A stretch of 38,052 nt of DNA from Mucilaginibacter rivuli (GCF_019391655.1 NZ_JAHXPQ010000011.1:1-38052), one strand, 5' to 3'; shown: positions 1 through 9,070, counted from the first letter of the stretch. Numbers and translations are program-made. The notes: a model not told the origin generated them from the sequence alone.

Positions 1-35
1 TCCCCTTTTCGGGGACGACGTGGCAATCTCAGCGA
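1..35. repeat. Fragment of possible dispersed intergenic repeat with a small hairpin
   Basis: Positions 1-15 form a 5-bp GC-rich hairpin (TCCCC / GGGGA, loop TTTTC), followed by GACGTGGCAATCTC. From memory, similar GGCAATCTC-containing intergenic elements are common in Sphingobacteriaceae genomes; this was not searched. The element is cut by the window edge, so its full extent is unknown. No gene is visible between here and the terminator near position 90. Confidence 0.3.
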
Positions 36-85
36 TAGGTCTCAAATGGATAGGAATTAAAAATACAATTTCCAACCACAATAAC

Positions 86-121
86 CACAAAAAAGGCCCC
101 AACAATCAAGTCAGGGCCTTT
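86..121 (-). terminator. Rho-independent terminator of the S8 protease gene
   Basis: AAAGGCCC (92-99) pairs with GGGCCTTT (114-121) around a 14-base loop. Read on the minus strand the stem is followed by six consecutive U residues (positions 94-89), the standard intrinsic terminator layout. It lies about 20 bases after the stop codon of the minus-strand protease gene. Confidence 0.85.
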
Positions 122-143
122 CAACATATTCAATACAAATTTC

Positions 144-1745
144 TTACATCGATCCGGCTAACTTCAATGCATCATAAGCATTAACTATTCCACCGGTAAC
201 ACACAGATCGGTAAACGGAATTTTTTTAATTTGCTTACCATCTGTTACTGTTACATCATGGGTTACAGGTACAACTGTTTTCAGGATGATATCTTTTACC
301 TGCGCGGCAGTTAACTTAGGGTAATACTCACGAATCAATGTAGCTAAGCCAACTACCACAGGGCAAGCCATACTGGTGCCGCTGTATTCAGCGTAAGTGC
401 TGCCCGGAATGGTAGAGTTGATGAGTACGCCCGGTGCAAATACATCCACCGATTTTTTACCATAATTAGAGAAACTGGCTTTCAGCTTATCATTATCTTT
501 AGGGCCCGAAGCGCCAACTTCTATCCAGTTAGCAGCAGTACCGCCATTGTTTTCGTAAAACTTGTTAGGGAAATTATAAACACCATCGGCATCCAGATTT
601 TTATTTTCGTTACCTGCCGCGTGGATGATAAGCACATCTTTGCTCATAGCAAATTTCACGGCTTCGTCTACCACAGCTTTGTCCCACGAATATCCTTTAC
701 CAAAACTCATGTTAATTACCTTAGCGCCATTTGCGGCGGCATAACGTATGGCATTGGCCACATCTTTATCGCGCTCATCGCCGTTAGGCACAGTACGTAC
801 CGACATGATGATGGCATGATCTGCAATACCCTGTATACCAATATTGTTATCCCTTACAGCAGCAATAATACCCGCCACGTGCGAACCATGGTGCGCATCA
901 GGGCCGTTTACATTGTTATTGCCATAAAAGCGCTCTTTGCTGTTGTTCGGGTCATCGCCAACAATATCGCGGGGGTGAAAATCAAGGTTTACCTGGTAAT
1001 CAACAATTTCACTGTAATGTGTAATTGCTTCGCCTAAAACTTTCTTTTTATATGCTTCAAAGTCGGCAAATTGTGGTAAGCCTCTAATAACGTTAGCTCT
1101 TACATTATTTTGCTCCCTGGTAGTTGGCTGGTATGCCTTAAAGTAATCTAATACAGATGTACCTTGCGGGATATTAGCCGCTATGCTATCCATAACAAAT
1201 TTGATACGCTTGTAAAAATCAAGGCTGGTCTTGGCATCTTTATATTGTTTTTCTACATCCTCTTTAACTGTTAAATAAAGCTTGTAATCAGCTTTATCTG
1301 CAGCGCTCACCGCGGCTTCCGAAGTTACATTGTCAAACTTTGGTTTTAGCTTGCGCAGTATACGGGTAGCCTCAAGGTTTTCATAATTGATCTCGCCATT
1401 TGGGCCACCAATAAAATCCCAGCCATGTATATCATCAATATAACCGTTCTTATCATCATCTTTTTTATTACCTGCTATTTCTTTAGGATTTGTCCAGATA
1501 ACGGCTTTCAAGTCTTCATGGTCAATATCCACACCGCCGTCAATAACGGCGACTACTACAGGCGTAGCTTTTTTACCTTTCAATAATTCCTTATAGGCTT
1601 TTTCGGTACTGATACCAAAGGTGGAATCTGTTTTCAGATCCAGGTTTTGCCAGTTTGGCTTGTTGCCCGATTGGCTGAAGCTTACAAACGGCGATACAAA
1701 TAGCATACCTGCTATCAGGTATATTTTAATTGGGAGTTTAATCAT
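144..1745 (-). CDS. Secreted subtilisin-like S8 family serine peptidase
   Basis: This is a 533-residue exported serine protease. The start is placed at the ATG of MIKLPIKIY because it is followed by a Sec signal peptide ending near VSFSQ; an upstream in-frame ATG would run into the neighbouring SGNH gene. The catalytic triad is visible: Asp69 in VIDGGVD, His286 in HHGSHVAG and Ser458 in SGTSMACP. The oxyanion Asn is Asn379 in HAAGNENKN. About 217 residues separate Asp and His, far more than in plain subtilisin, because of a lysine- and aspartate-rich insertion. No C-terminal sorting domain is seen, so the protein is probably periplasmic or outer-membrane-associated. The SGNH hydrolase gene lies 65 bases upstream on the same strand, so the two may be co-transcribed. 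The substrate is unknown. Confidence 0.93.
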   Translation of the reverse strand: MIKLPIKIYLIAGMLFVSPFVSFSQSGNKPNWQNLDLKTDSTFGISTEKAYKELLKGKKATPVVVAVIDGGVDIDHEDLKAVIWTNPKEIAGNKKDDDKNGYIDDIHGWDFIGGPNGEINYENLEATRILRKLKPKFDNVTSEAAVSAADKADYKLYLTVKEDVEKQYKDAKTSLDFYKRIKFVMDSIAANIPQGTSVLDYFKAYQPTTREQNNVRANVIRGLPQFADFEAYKKKVLGEAITHYSEIVDYQVNLDFHPRDIVGDDPNNSKERFYGNNNVNGPDAHHGSHVAGIIAAVRDNNIGIQGIADHAIIMSVRTVPNGDERDKDVANAIRYAAANGAKVINMSFGKGYSWDKAVVDEAVKFAMSKDVLIIHAAGNENKNLDADGVYNFPNKFYENNGGTAANWIEVGASGPKDNDKLKASFSNYGKKSVDVFAPGVLINSTIPGSTYAEYSGTSMACPVVVGLATLIREYYPKLTAAQVKDIILKTVVPVTHDVTVTDGKQIKKIPFTDLCVTGGIVNAYDALKLAGSM

Positions 1746-1810
1746 TTTCAATACAATATGTGTTAATGTTGGGGCTAAATATGCTGATAATTTGCTATTT
1801 AGTAAAATAA

Positions 1811-2578
1811 CTATAAGATATTTTTGATAGCTGCCCCCCAAAAGTTACCGAGCGCGGCTGCACCTTTTTCGTTTGGATGCAAATAGAAAATGCCATCTTT
1901 TCCATTTTCAGCCCAAAAATCAGTAAGGTAATTTGTTTTAAAATATTCATAGCCCTTTTTATCGCCAACAAAAACGTGGCCTTTGTTGGTTTTATTGTAT
2001 TGGGCTGCCAGCTTATCAATTTCGGGCAAATAGGTTAATATCCTGTCAAAGCCTTCCTGGTTATAGGCAGCACCATTATTATGGGTATTAGTGCTGTACC
2101 AAAGCGGGTAATTAATTACAATTTTACAAGTAGGATAGGCCAGCAGCAAGCTATCAGTAATGGTTTTTAGGTTATGGTTGTAATCAGCAGGGGCTACCGG
2201 CGCGCCATGCGGGCCGGTTATTGCGCTGTCATTTGTCCCCAGCATTATACTAAATACCAGTTGCGCTTGTTTATCGACATAAAAAGCATCGGCAGCAGCC
2301 CTCACTTTATTATAAACCGTGTGGGTTGCGGGTAAAAAATCAACTGTGGTAAAACCGCTCACACCCTGGTTTGAAAACTGCAGCACGCTTATGTTTTGCT
2401 GCTTAAGGTATGCTGCGGCAAAATAGGGCGGGGCTTGCGTAGCCGGGTCTTTCAGCTTGGCTCCACGGGTAATACTATCGCCAATAAAAACAACATTAAC
2501 GCGCTGCTCTTTGGTGATGATCGTAAAAGAACAAAGCATAAACAACAGTAAACCACAGGCAATTTTAATATATTTCAT
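1811..2578 (-). CDS. SGNH/GDSL-family hydrolase, exported
   Basis: A 255-residue esterase or lipase-type hydrolase. The N-terminus (residues 1-21) is a hydrophobic signal sequence or anchor. Block I is FIGDSITRG with nucleophile Ser35. Block III is the GTND motif at residues 114-117. Block V is the C-terminal DGIFYLHPNEKG, in which His234 is the likely catalytic base. The Asp-to-His spacing there is longer than the textbook DxxH, with Asp228 six residues before His, as in some GDSL subfamilies. These enzymes usually remove acyl groups from carbohydrates or lipids; nothing here tells which. The cysteine at residue 16 does not sit in a convincing lipobox. It precedes the S8 protease on the same strand by 65 bases. 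Confidence 0.88.
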   Translation of the reverse strand: MKYIKIACGLLLFMLCSFTIITKEQRVNVVFIGDSITRGAKLKDPATQAPPYFAAAYLKQQNISVLQFSNQGVSGFTTVDFLPATHTVYNKVRAAADAFYVDKQAQLVFSIMLGTNDSAITGPHGAPVAPADYNHNLKTITDSLLLAYPTCKIVINYPLWYSTNTHNNGAAYNQEGFDRILTYLPEIDKLAAQYNKTNKGHVFVGDKKGYEYFKTNYLTDFWAENGKDGIFYLHPNEKGAAALGNFWGAAIKNIL

Positions 2579-2678
2579 AATTTAAGATTGGGTACAAAAA
2601 CTTGATAAATATCAGTATTTCTACGCATAGTTATTTCAAATACTAATATCTACCTTCGTTTTATTACATCCCCGGTTA

Positions 2679-3275
2679 ATGAATATTCAGTCATATATTT
2701 ATAGTGGTATACTTGAACAGTATTGCCTTGGAATGCTAAACGATGACGATGCAGCGTTTGTTGTGCAAATGACTATGCTTTACCCGGAAGTTAAAAATGA
2801 GTTAAGTAGTATTGAACAGGCATTTGAGTATTTTGCGCAGGATGGCGCTATAAGAGTTAGCCCTAAGGTACGTGCCAATATTATTAAAACCATTGAGCAT
2901 ACTTTCTCTGACGCGGTACTGGATATCAATAACCTTCCCGAAATTAAAAAGACATCAAACCTTGAGGCCTGGTATAAATGTGTTGAACCTTTAATACCTG
3001 TGGTAGTTGAAGATTTTAACCTGCAGGTTTTGCGAAGCGAGGGCGGGCTTACGCAGATGCTGGTGGTATCGCGTATCGATGTGCCTGAGGAATCGCATGG
3101 AGATGTTTTTGAAAGCCTGTATATTTTACGTGGAACCTGCGAATGCAGTATTGGCGACAAAATAGTGAGGATGGAAGCCGGCGATTATATTGATATACCG
3201 CTGCATGTTGAGCATAACGTAAAAATAGTATCGCCCTATGTAGTAGCTATTGTTCAGCATAAGGCTGTAGCATAG
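2679..3275 (+). CDS. Cupin-domain protein with anti-sigma-like N-terminal segment
   Basis: A 198-residue cytosolic protein without signal peptide. Residues 1-55 (YSGILEQYCLGML and following) resemble the short helical N-terminal segment of Bacteroidota anti-sigma/FecR-type proteins (usual form: lEqYvlGxLs). The second half (about 105-195) is a single cupin barrel: motif 1 is near EESHGDVFESLYILRG and motif 2 near AGDYIDIPLHVEHNV, whose two histidines could bind a metal. The arrangement recalls ChrR-type anti-sigma factors, but no zinc-binding HxxxCxxC is present and no sigma factor gene lies nearby. A possible -7 element TACCTTCG lies about 25 bases upstream of the start. The gene is divergent from the SGNH hydrolase. 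The function is not established. Confidence 0.75.
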   Translation: MNIQSYIYSGILEQYCLGMLNDDDAAFVVQMTMLYPEVKNELSSIEQAFEYFAQDGAIRVSPKVRANIIKTIEHTFSDAVLDINNLPEIKKTSNLEAWYKCVEPLIPVVVEDFNLQVLRSEGGLTQMLVVSRIDVPEESHGDVFESLYILRGTCECSIGDKIVRMEAGDYIDIPLHVEHNVKIVSPYVVAIVQHKAVA

Positions 3276-3302
3276 TAGAATATCAACCATATTTACATAC
3301 TA

Positions 3303-3344
3303 CCTCAGGCGAAGAGGGGGTGGCCCGGCAAAGTAACGACCGGG
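3303..3344. repeat. Tandem small hairpins in the intergenic region (REP-like)
   Basis: Between the cupin gene and the large secreted enzyme (3276-3480) lie two adjacent GC-rich hairpins: CCTC/GAGG around 3303-3316, and CCCGG (3324-3328) with CCGGG (3340-3344). Neither is followed by a T-tract, so they do not look like intrinsic terminators. The rest of this 205-base gap is AT-rich with no recognisable gene. Membership in a dispersed repeat family is a guess. Confidence 0.35.
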
Positions 3345-3480
3345 TAAGTTACACGCTCAATACATTTCACCCAATGAATTTAAATTAAGTTAAAATTAAT
3401 TTTTGTTCAACTTTTATTTCATTTCAACGTAAGATATCGCTGAAATCGTTTCGCTAATTTTACCATTAAGATTTTCTGCC

Positions 3481-6400
3481 ATGTTTAACATTTACCTCAA
3501 AAGCCATAGCAAGTTACTGTTATCCATAGCGATGGTATTACTTGCTGTTATTAAAAGTTCGTTTGCGCAAACAGAACAGCGTTTAAGGTTTTCGCAAATT
3601 ACAGTAAGCCAACAAACCGGGCAGGATTATTCGCCCTGGCTAAGCGATAGTTTAGATAGTTTGGTGCAGCCCGCCTGGACAGGCAATAGCGTTTGGGTGG
3701 ATATTACCTTAAAGCTGCAAACGCCCGGTAAGATCACAAAGCTGTCTTTATATGATTTCCAGGGGACTTGCCCTGATGATCCGGCTTTGATATATGCATT
3801 AAAAGGCACTCAAAAAACCTTGCTCTATACCTTTACAGGGCCTAATTACATGGTTTTTGAGGATACTGTTTTTACCACACCAATTGATGCCGACGCTATT
3901 GTTGTACATAAGTTTGGTAACGATATACCGCAAAAGGTATTTGTATCTGGTTATCCTACCGTTTTGGATACCACGGTAAGGCAGCTTACCTATACAGGTA
4001 CTATCCCCAGCCAGCAAACCGGGCAGGATTATACGCCCTGGCTAAGTAACAGCCTGGATAGCCTGGTGCAGCCCGCCTGGACGGGCAACAGTGTTTGGGT
4101 AGATGTAAAGCTGCCGTATGCGCACCCCGTTAAAATAACCAAACTGTCGTTGTATGATTATGAAGGCGTTTTTACAGAAGCCCCCGTATTGGTATATGCC
4201 TTAAAAGGAACCCAAAAAACTTTGCTCTATACCTTTACAGGACCCAATTATATGGTTTTTGAAGACACTGTTTTTACAAGTCCCATTAGCGCAGATGCTA
4301 TTATTGTACATAAGTTTGGCAATAGTATTCCGCAAAAGGTGTTCACTTATGGTTATCCCGATACATCGGATACTACAACAATAACACTGCCGCCCGATAC
4401 AACGATCACACCTGTAGATACCAGCGGAATAGTTAAAATACCTATTGATGGCAAGCGCTGGTACCAGTTAAGCAATGTGAGTTCGGGTCTTGACGGCCTG
4501 TTTGATGGAATTTTAGATGCCGACGTGAATACCGGCTATGGGAAACTGATCTCGCATTATGATGCTTATTATCCGGTTGCTCCTGGCGAAAATATCCGGC
4601 TGACAAAGGTTAAGTTTTTTAGTTACCATGGTGGTTTCGACCTGCCTTTTACACTTTCCGTGATCAATAGCCATGGGCAAAGGATTACCGTTGGGAGCTT
4701 TACCGGTTATCACTACAACAGTTGGGTAGGGCCCTATCCCGACAGGAACCTAAATGGCGATGCTCAATTTATCCTCGATAGTACCCTAACCGATATTAAA
4801 TACCTGGTTATTAATTGCTGGGGCGGCTATCCTACCGAAATGGAGCTGTACGGGCATTATACGGCACCTAACCCTGTATCGGCTGTAACGCCACGGGCCA
4901 CAAAGCTTAAACAGATGTTTGGCATTAACGCGTTTGAATGGAATTTTGAAAATGGAGGTATCGATCCAACCCTCATTGATTCCACGTATGTCAGGGCGAT
5001 AAAAAACTTCACACAGGTGCGCCACTATTTAGATTGGGATAAGCTGGAAGTAAGCCAGGGAAGCTATACTTATAACCCCACCCGTTTGGGCGGATGGAAT
5101 TACGATGCCATTTATCAATACTGCAAAAATAATGGGATAATGGTACTTGCCGATCTGAAACAACAACCCGAGTGGATGAGCGCCACCTATCCCGATAGCG
5201 TAAAAACTTCGGAAAATGTGCCGGTGCAATACGGACGCGATTTTTCTGATCCCGCATCATACATTGAGCAAGCCAAAGTTGCCTTTCAGTTTGTGGCGCG
5301 TTATGGCTCCAACGCAACTGTTGACACCGCTCTTTTAAGCGTGAACGGTACGCAAAGATGGACAGGCGACCCGGTTAATTCTGTAAAAAGGGGATTAGGC
5401 GTTATTAAATACATTGAATGCGATAACGAGCGCGATAAATGGTGGAAAGGAAGGTCCGGATACCAAACATCGTATGAATACGCGGCTAATCTTTCGGCAT
5501 TTTATGATGGCAATAAGAATACGATGGGGCCGGGAGTTGGCGTAAAAAATGCCGACACCACCGTTAAAGTAGTAATGGCCGGCTTAGCATTTGCCGATCC
5601 ATCATACGTGCGTGGCATGGTAGATTGGTGTAAACAACATCGTGGTTATAAGGCAGATGGATCGGTTAATTTATGTTGGGATGTAATTAACTATCATTAC
5701 TATTCTAATGATGCGGGCACATCGCAAAACGGTCAGTCAACCCGTGGTGCTGCACCCGAAGTAAATGCTACTGCCCAGGTGGCTAAAGATTTTGTGCAAA
5801 TGGCACACGAGGTTGCCGGCGATATGCCTGTTTGGGTAACCGAGGTTGGTTATGATATTAACCAGGGCAGCCCTTATAAAGCTATCCCGATAGGAACTAA
5901 AACAGCAGCACAAACCCAGGCCGACTGGATACTGCGGTCAGCATTATTATACGCCCGCAGCGGGGTAGACAGGATATTTTTTTACCAGTTGTATGATGAT
6001 AATGCAGCAAACCCGATTCAATTTGGTTCATCGGGCTTAATTAACGATGATAAAACACGCCGACCTGCGGCAGATTACCTGTATCAAACCAATAAATTAC
6101 TGGGCGAATATGCGTACAAAGAAACCCTTAACATCAATCCATTTGTTGATCGTTATGAGTTGAATGGCAAGTCGGCATACGCGCTTGTTATACCCGATGA
6201 GGTTGGCCGTACCGCAGCCTATCAGCTGGATCTGCCCAATGTGGATTCGGCTAAGGTGTATACACCCAAAATTGGGGTCGATAGCATGGAGGTACAATAC
6301 ATTAAAACCGTTGATGGTAAATTACCCCTAACCGTTACCGAAACCCCAATATTTGTTATACCCATACCCGGATCAGATACAACGAGCCATCACATGGCTA

Positions 6401-6711
6401 ATTTTAAAACACAGATCACGAACCAGCCTATGGCCCTTAGCGAAAATGTTGTTAATACATTAAAGTTGTATCCTAACCCTACAAACGGTTATGTAACCAT
6501 AAGTTTCACCAGCAACGATGTGAAAAATGATGTAAGGATACGGGTATCTGATGGAGGTACCGGGGCACTTTATAAAACCATTAATGCCCACAAATCAGAA
6601 AGAGATTTTTTACAAACACTTGACCTTTCGGCTATAGGAGCAGGTGTGTGTATTGTAGAAGTAAAACAAGGGAATATCGTGATAGCGAAGAAAGTGATCA
6701 GGGTTAACTAA
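3481..6711 (+). CDS. T9SS-exported glycoside-hydrolase-like protein with tandem N-terminal modules
   Basis: A 1076-residue secreted protein. Residues 1-30 are a signal peptide ending SSFAQ. Two near-identical 134-residue modules follow (about 34-167 and 168-301, each with QQTGQDY.PWL and QPAWTGNSVWVD). Next is a discoidin/carbohydrate-binding-like segment (about 318-460), then a TIM-barrel glycosidase-like domain (about 475-880). Plausible catalytic glutamates are Glu650 in ECDNERD (acid/base) and Glu788 in VWVTEVGY (nucleophile), the usual positions at the ends of strands 4 and 7 in clan GH-A. The last 80 residues (LKLYPNPTNG ... KKVIRVN) are a type A C-terminal sorting domain, which directs export by the type IX system to the surface or medium. 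The GH family cannot be fixed by eye (GH39/GH5-like or unclassified). The substrate is presumably a polysaccharide. Confidence 0.82.
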   Translation: MFNIYLKSHSKLLLSIAMVLLAVIKSSFAQTEQRLRFSQITVSQQTGQDYSPWLSDSLDSLVQPAWTGNSVWVDITLKLQTPGKITKLSLYDFQGTCPDDPALIYALKGTQKTLLYTFTGPNYMVFEDTVFTTPIDADAIVVHKFGNDIPQKVFVSGYPTVLDTTVRQLTYTGTIPSQQTGQDYTPWLSNSLDSLVQPAWTGNSVWVDVKLPYAHPVKITKLSLYDYEGVFTEAPVLVYALKGTQKTLLYTFTGPNYMVFEDTVFTSPISADAIIVHKFGNSIPQKVFTYGYPDTSDTTTITLPPDTTITPVDTSGIVKIPIDGKRWYQLSNVSSGLDGLFDGILDADVNTGYGKLISHYDAYYPVAPGENIRLTKVKFFSYHGGFDLPFTLSVINSHGQRITVGSFTGYHYNSWVGPYPDRNLNGDAQFILDSTLTDIKYLVINCWGGYPTEMELYGHYTAPNPVSAVTPRATKLKQMFGINAFEWNFENGGIDPTLIDSTYVRAIKNFTQVRHYLDWDKLEVSQGSYTYNPTRLGGWNYDAIYQYCKNNGIMVLADLKQQPEWMSATYPDSVKTSENVPVQYGRDFSDPASYIEQAKVAFQFVARYGSNATVDTALLSVNGTQRWTGDPVNSVKRGLGVIKYIECDNERDKWWKGRSGYQTSYEYAANLSAFYDGNKNTMGPGVGVKNADTTVKVVMAGLAFADPSYVRGMVDWCKQHRGYKADGSVNLCWDVINYHYYSNDAGTSQNGQSTRGAAPEVNATAQVAKDFVQMAHEVAGDMPVWVTEVGYDINQGSPYKAIPIGTKTAAQTQADWILRSALLYARSGVDRIFFYQLYDDNAANPIQFGSSGLINDDKTRRPAADYLYQTNKLLGEYAYKETLNINPFVDRYELNGKSAYALVIPDEVGRTAAYQLDLPNVDSAKVYTPKIGVDSMEVQYIKTVDGKLPLTVTETPIFVIPIPGSDTTSHHMANFKTQITNQPMALSENVVNTLKLYPNPTNGYVTISFTSNDVKNDVRIRVSDGGTGALYKTINAHKSERDFLQTLDLSAIGAGVCIVEVKQGNIVIAKKVIRVN
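3580..4383 (+). repeat. Tandem duplication of a 402-bp module inside the secreted enzyme gene
   Basis: Corresponding bases are 402 bp apart (the CAAACCGGGCAGGATTAT motif starts at 3613 and 4015), exactly 134 codons. The two copies keep long identical peptide stretches (QPAWTGNSVWVD, LLYTFTGPNYMVFEDTVF, IPQKVF) while many synonymous positions differ. This indicates an in-frame duplication under protein-level constraint rather than a very recent event. Confidence 0.9.
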
Positions 6712-6725
6712 ATATAAGTTAATAA

Positions 6726-6761
6726 AAAAATAGGCCGCCCGAAAGGGGGAGGCCTATTTTT
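6726..6761. terminator. Bidirectional terminator between convergent genes
   Basis: AAAAATAGGCC (6726-6736) pairs with GGCCTATTTTT (6751-6761) around a 14-base loop. T-runs follow the stem in both directions, so it can end both the plus-strand glycosidase gene (stop at 6711) and the minus-strand hom gene (stop at 6794). Confidence 0.9.
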
Positions 6762-6793
6762 CTACTAAAGCAATCTGCTACAAAAACTTTAGT

Positions 6794-8005
6794 TTATATC
6801 GTAGCCAATTGCACATCGCTTAGCTCACCGGCAAAAGCAACAAACGCCTTGCTGTTTGCTATATGCTGTTGCTGCGCTATCAGATTTTGCAATTTTACTT
6901 TTCCTATCACATATTTAAAATCGCCCGAATAATAACGCTCATAAATAGCATCAAAGCTCAGTGCTTCAACTAAGGCCTCGTCATCATAACGAAGGTAAAT
7001 GGCTAATTCAATGTCATTGGTAAACTTCAGGTCTTTTACACCGCTTGTTTTTTTATACTCGTACTGATAATCGTAACGCAAGGCTGCAATGTCCGACAAT
7101 ACCGCCGAACCGGTAGGGTGACCGCCGGCTCCCTTACCAAAAAAGAATTGCTGGTCGGCAAAGGCGGCTTGTACCACTACGCCGTTATACTCATTATCAA
7201 CATTATATAAAAACTCGCTTTGCTTAACAAACTTGGGTAATACAAACATGGCTACATGTTTATCATCCAACTCTTTGGCAACGGGCACTAATTTTATCTT
7301 GATACCTTTTTCTTTAGCGTATTGTAATTCGTATGGCGATAGGTTTTGTATACCGATGTTCAGTACATCCTCAGCCTTTACTATAACGCCATAAGCATGC
7401 GCTACAGCGATGATCAATTTGTATTTGGAATCATAACCACCAACATCACTAATCGGGTCGGTTTCGGCAAAGCCCAGGTCTTGTGCCTGTTTTAGCGCGG
7501 TATCATAATCTAAACCTTCGTTATATACTTTGGATAAGATATAATTTGATGAGCCGTTAAAAATGCCGCTGATAGAGTGCAGCAACTCGTTATCATAATA
7601 CTCCTCCAGGTTACGGATAATGGGGATACTTCCGCAAACTGAGCCTTCGTACAATAATGATGTGCCGTGCTCCTTTTGTAAAGCGATAAGTTCTTCCAAA
7701 TGCTCGGCAATCATTTTTTTACTGGCCGAAACTACATTCTTTCCGCTTGTTAACGCTTTTTTTACAATCTGGTATGCTGCATCTGCATCATTGATCAGTT
7801 CGACCACGGTATTAATTTCAGGGTCATCCAGAACCACATCTTTGTCGGTAGTGAACAGTTCGGCTGCTAATGTTCTTTTCTTATTCGGATCTTTTATAAC
7901 GAACTTAACGATCTCGAGGTTCAGGTTTTTGGTGATGATGATATCATGTAAGCCTTGTCCAACAACTCCAAACCCAAATATCCCGATCTTTAATTTTTTA
8001 CTCAT
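6794..8005 (-). CDS. hom: Homoserine dehydrogenase, monofunctional
   Basis: Reduces aspartate semialdehyde to homoserine with NAD(P)H, the branch-point step to methionine and threonine. The N-terminus carries the Rossmann loop GFGVVGQG (residues 11-18). The family signature is seen in the middle as DLGFAETDPISDVGGYDSKYK, given here in two parts: DLGFAETDP and DVGGYDSKYK. At 403 residues there is no aspartokinase fused to the N-terminus and no recognisable C-terminal ACT domain, unlike ThrA-type enzymes. It is the last gene of the metY-metX-hom unit, five bases after metX, so it probably supplies homoserine for methionine under the upstream SAM riboswitch. A bifunctional aspartokinase-homoserine dehydrogenase for threonine may exist elsewhere (inference). 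Confidence 0.94.
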   Translation of the reverse strand: MSKKLKIGIFGFGVVGQGLHDIIITKNLNLEIVKFVIKDPNKKRTLAAELFTTDKDVVLDDPEINTVVELINDADAAYQIVKKALTSGKNVVSASKKMIAEHLEELIALQKEHGTSLLYEGSVCGSIPIIRNLEEYYDNELLHSISGIFNGSSNYILSKVYNEGLDYDTALKQAQDLGFAETDPISDVGGYDSKYKLIIAVAHAYGVIVKAEDVLNIGIQNLSPYELQYAKEKGIKIKLVPVAKELDDKHVAMFVLPKFVKQSEFLYNVDNEYNGVVVQAAFADQQFFFGKGAGGHPTGSAVLSDIAALRYDYQYEYKKTSGVKDLKFTNDIELAIYLRYDDEALVEALSFDAIYERYYSGDFKYVIGKVKLQNLIAQQQHIANSKAFVAFAGELSDVQLATI

Positions 8006-8010
8006 CTAAA

Positions 8011-9060
8011 TTATGCTGTATGCAGTTTTATAATCTTTCCACTAATGTCACCCAAAAAGGTGTCAATTATTTTTGTTAATGTTTCTGTTTCTACTAAAAA
8101 GCTATCATGCCCGTATATCGAATCATACTCAACATAAGTAGCGTTCGGTATATGTTTTGCCAGGTATTGCTGCTCCGTAACCGGGAACAAAATATCCGAT
8201 GTAATGCCTATCACTAATGTTTTAGCCTTCACCAATTCCAAAGCGGCTTCAACACTCTCGCGGCAGCGGCCAACATTGTTGGAGTCCATCGCTTTACTTA
8301 AATGCCAGTAACTGTACGCGTTAAAACGTTTTATCAGTTTATCGCCCTGGTAGCTTTGGTACGATGCCGCCTTGTAACCATCAAGCAGTTCGTCGTTATT
8401 ATCCTGCTGGGTAACATCATAAGTTAAATAGCTGCGGTAGGATAGGAGCGCTATGCTACGCGCCGCTTTAAGCCCGTTGCTGCCCCCATCTGCCTTGCCC
8501 GAATAAAAGGTAGGATCGGCACTGATGGCCAGCCTTTGCGACTCATTAAGCGCGATACCCCAGGGCGAATGTTTTGCATTGGATGCGATAAGCACCGAAT
8601 GCTCAATACGTTCCGGCTGAATGATAGACCACTCCAGGGCCTGCTGCCCGCCTAAGGAACCACCGATGAGCACTTTAATGTTTTCAATACCCAGATCATC
8701 GGCCAGTAAAATATGCGCTTTCACCATATCGCGTATGGTAACCTGCGGGAAGTTTTGGTAATAAGGCTGCCCGGTTTCAGGGTCGGTGCTTAATGGGTTT
8801 GTTGTGCCATAAGGAGAGCTTAACACATTAGCGCAAACGATGAAATGCTCGGTTGGATTAAAAAGATTATTCTCACCAAAAAGGCCTGCCCACCAATCTA
8901 ACACATCAGAGTTGGCTGTTAACGCGTGGCAAACCCATATCACATTACTTTTATTGGCGTTGAGCTTGCCAAAAGTATGATACGCTACCTGTAGACCGGC
9001 AAAATGCCTGCCCGACTCAAGTTTAAAGTTTTTGGTATATGTAAAAGTATTTAAGCTCAT
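8011..9060 (-). CDS. metX: Homoserine O-acetyltransferase
   Basis: Transfers an acetyl group from acetyl-CoA to homoserine, giving O-acetylhomoserine, the substrate of the neighbouring metY product. It is an alpha/beta hydrolase-fold enzyme of 349 residues. The nucleophile is Ser135 in GGSLGGQQ, the acid Asp289 in SDILFPV and the base His318 in YGHDSFL. The early motifs CHALTANSD and NPLSTDPETG are typical of MetX. Specificity for acetyl rather than succinyl follows from family and from the metY partner. The start MSLNTFTY fits the family N-terminus. It lies 52 bases after metY, with a hairpin in the gap, and 5 bases before hom. Confidence 0.95.
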   Translation of the reverse strand: MSLNTFTYTKNFKLESGRHFAGLQVAYHTFGKLNANKSNVIWVCHALTANSDVLDWWAGLFGENNLFNPTEHFIVCANVLSSPYGTTNPLSTDPETGQPYYQNFPQVTIRDMVKAHILLADDLGIENIKVLIGGSLGGQQALEWSIIQPERIEHSVLIASNAKHSPWGIALNESQRLAISADPTFYSGKADGGSNGLKAARSIALLSYRSYLTYDVTQQDNNDELLDGYKAASYQSYQGDKLIKRFNAYSYWHLSKAMDSNNVGRCRESVEAALELVKAKTLVIGITSDILFPVTEQQYLAKHIPNATYVEYDSIYGHDSFLVETETLTKIIDTFLGDISGKIIKLHTA

Positions 9061-9070
9061 TTATTTTATT

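Noticed and set aside
621..1037. 138-codon plus-strand ORF
   Set aside because: Antisense to the S8 protease catalytic region; composition is that of a shadow frame.
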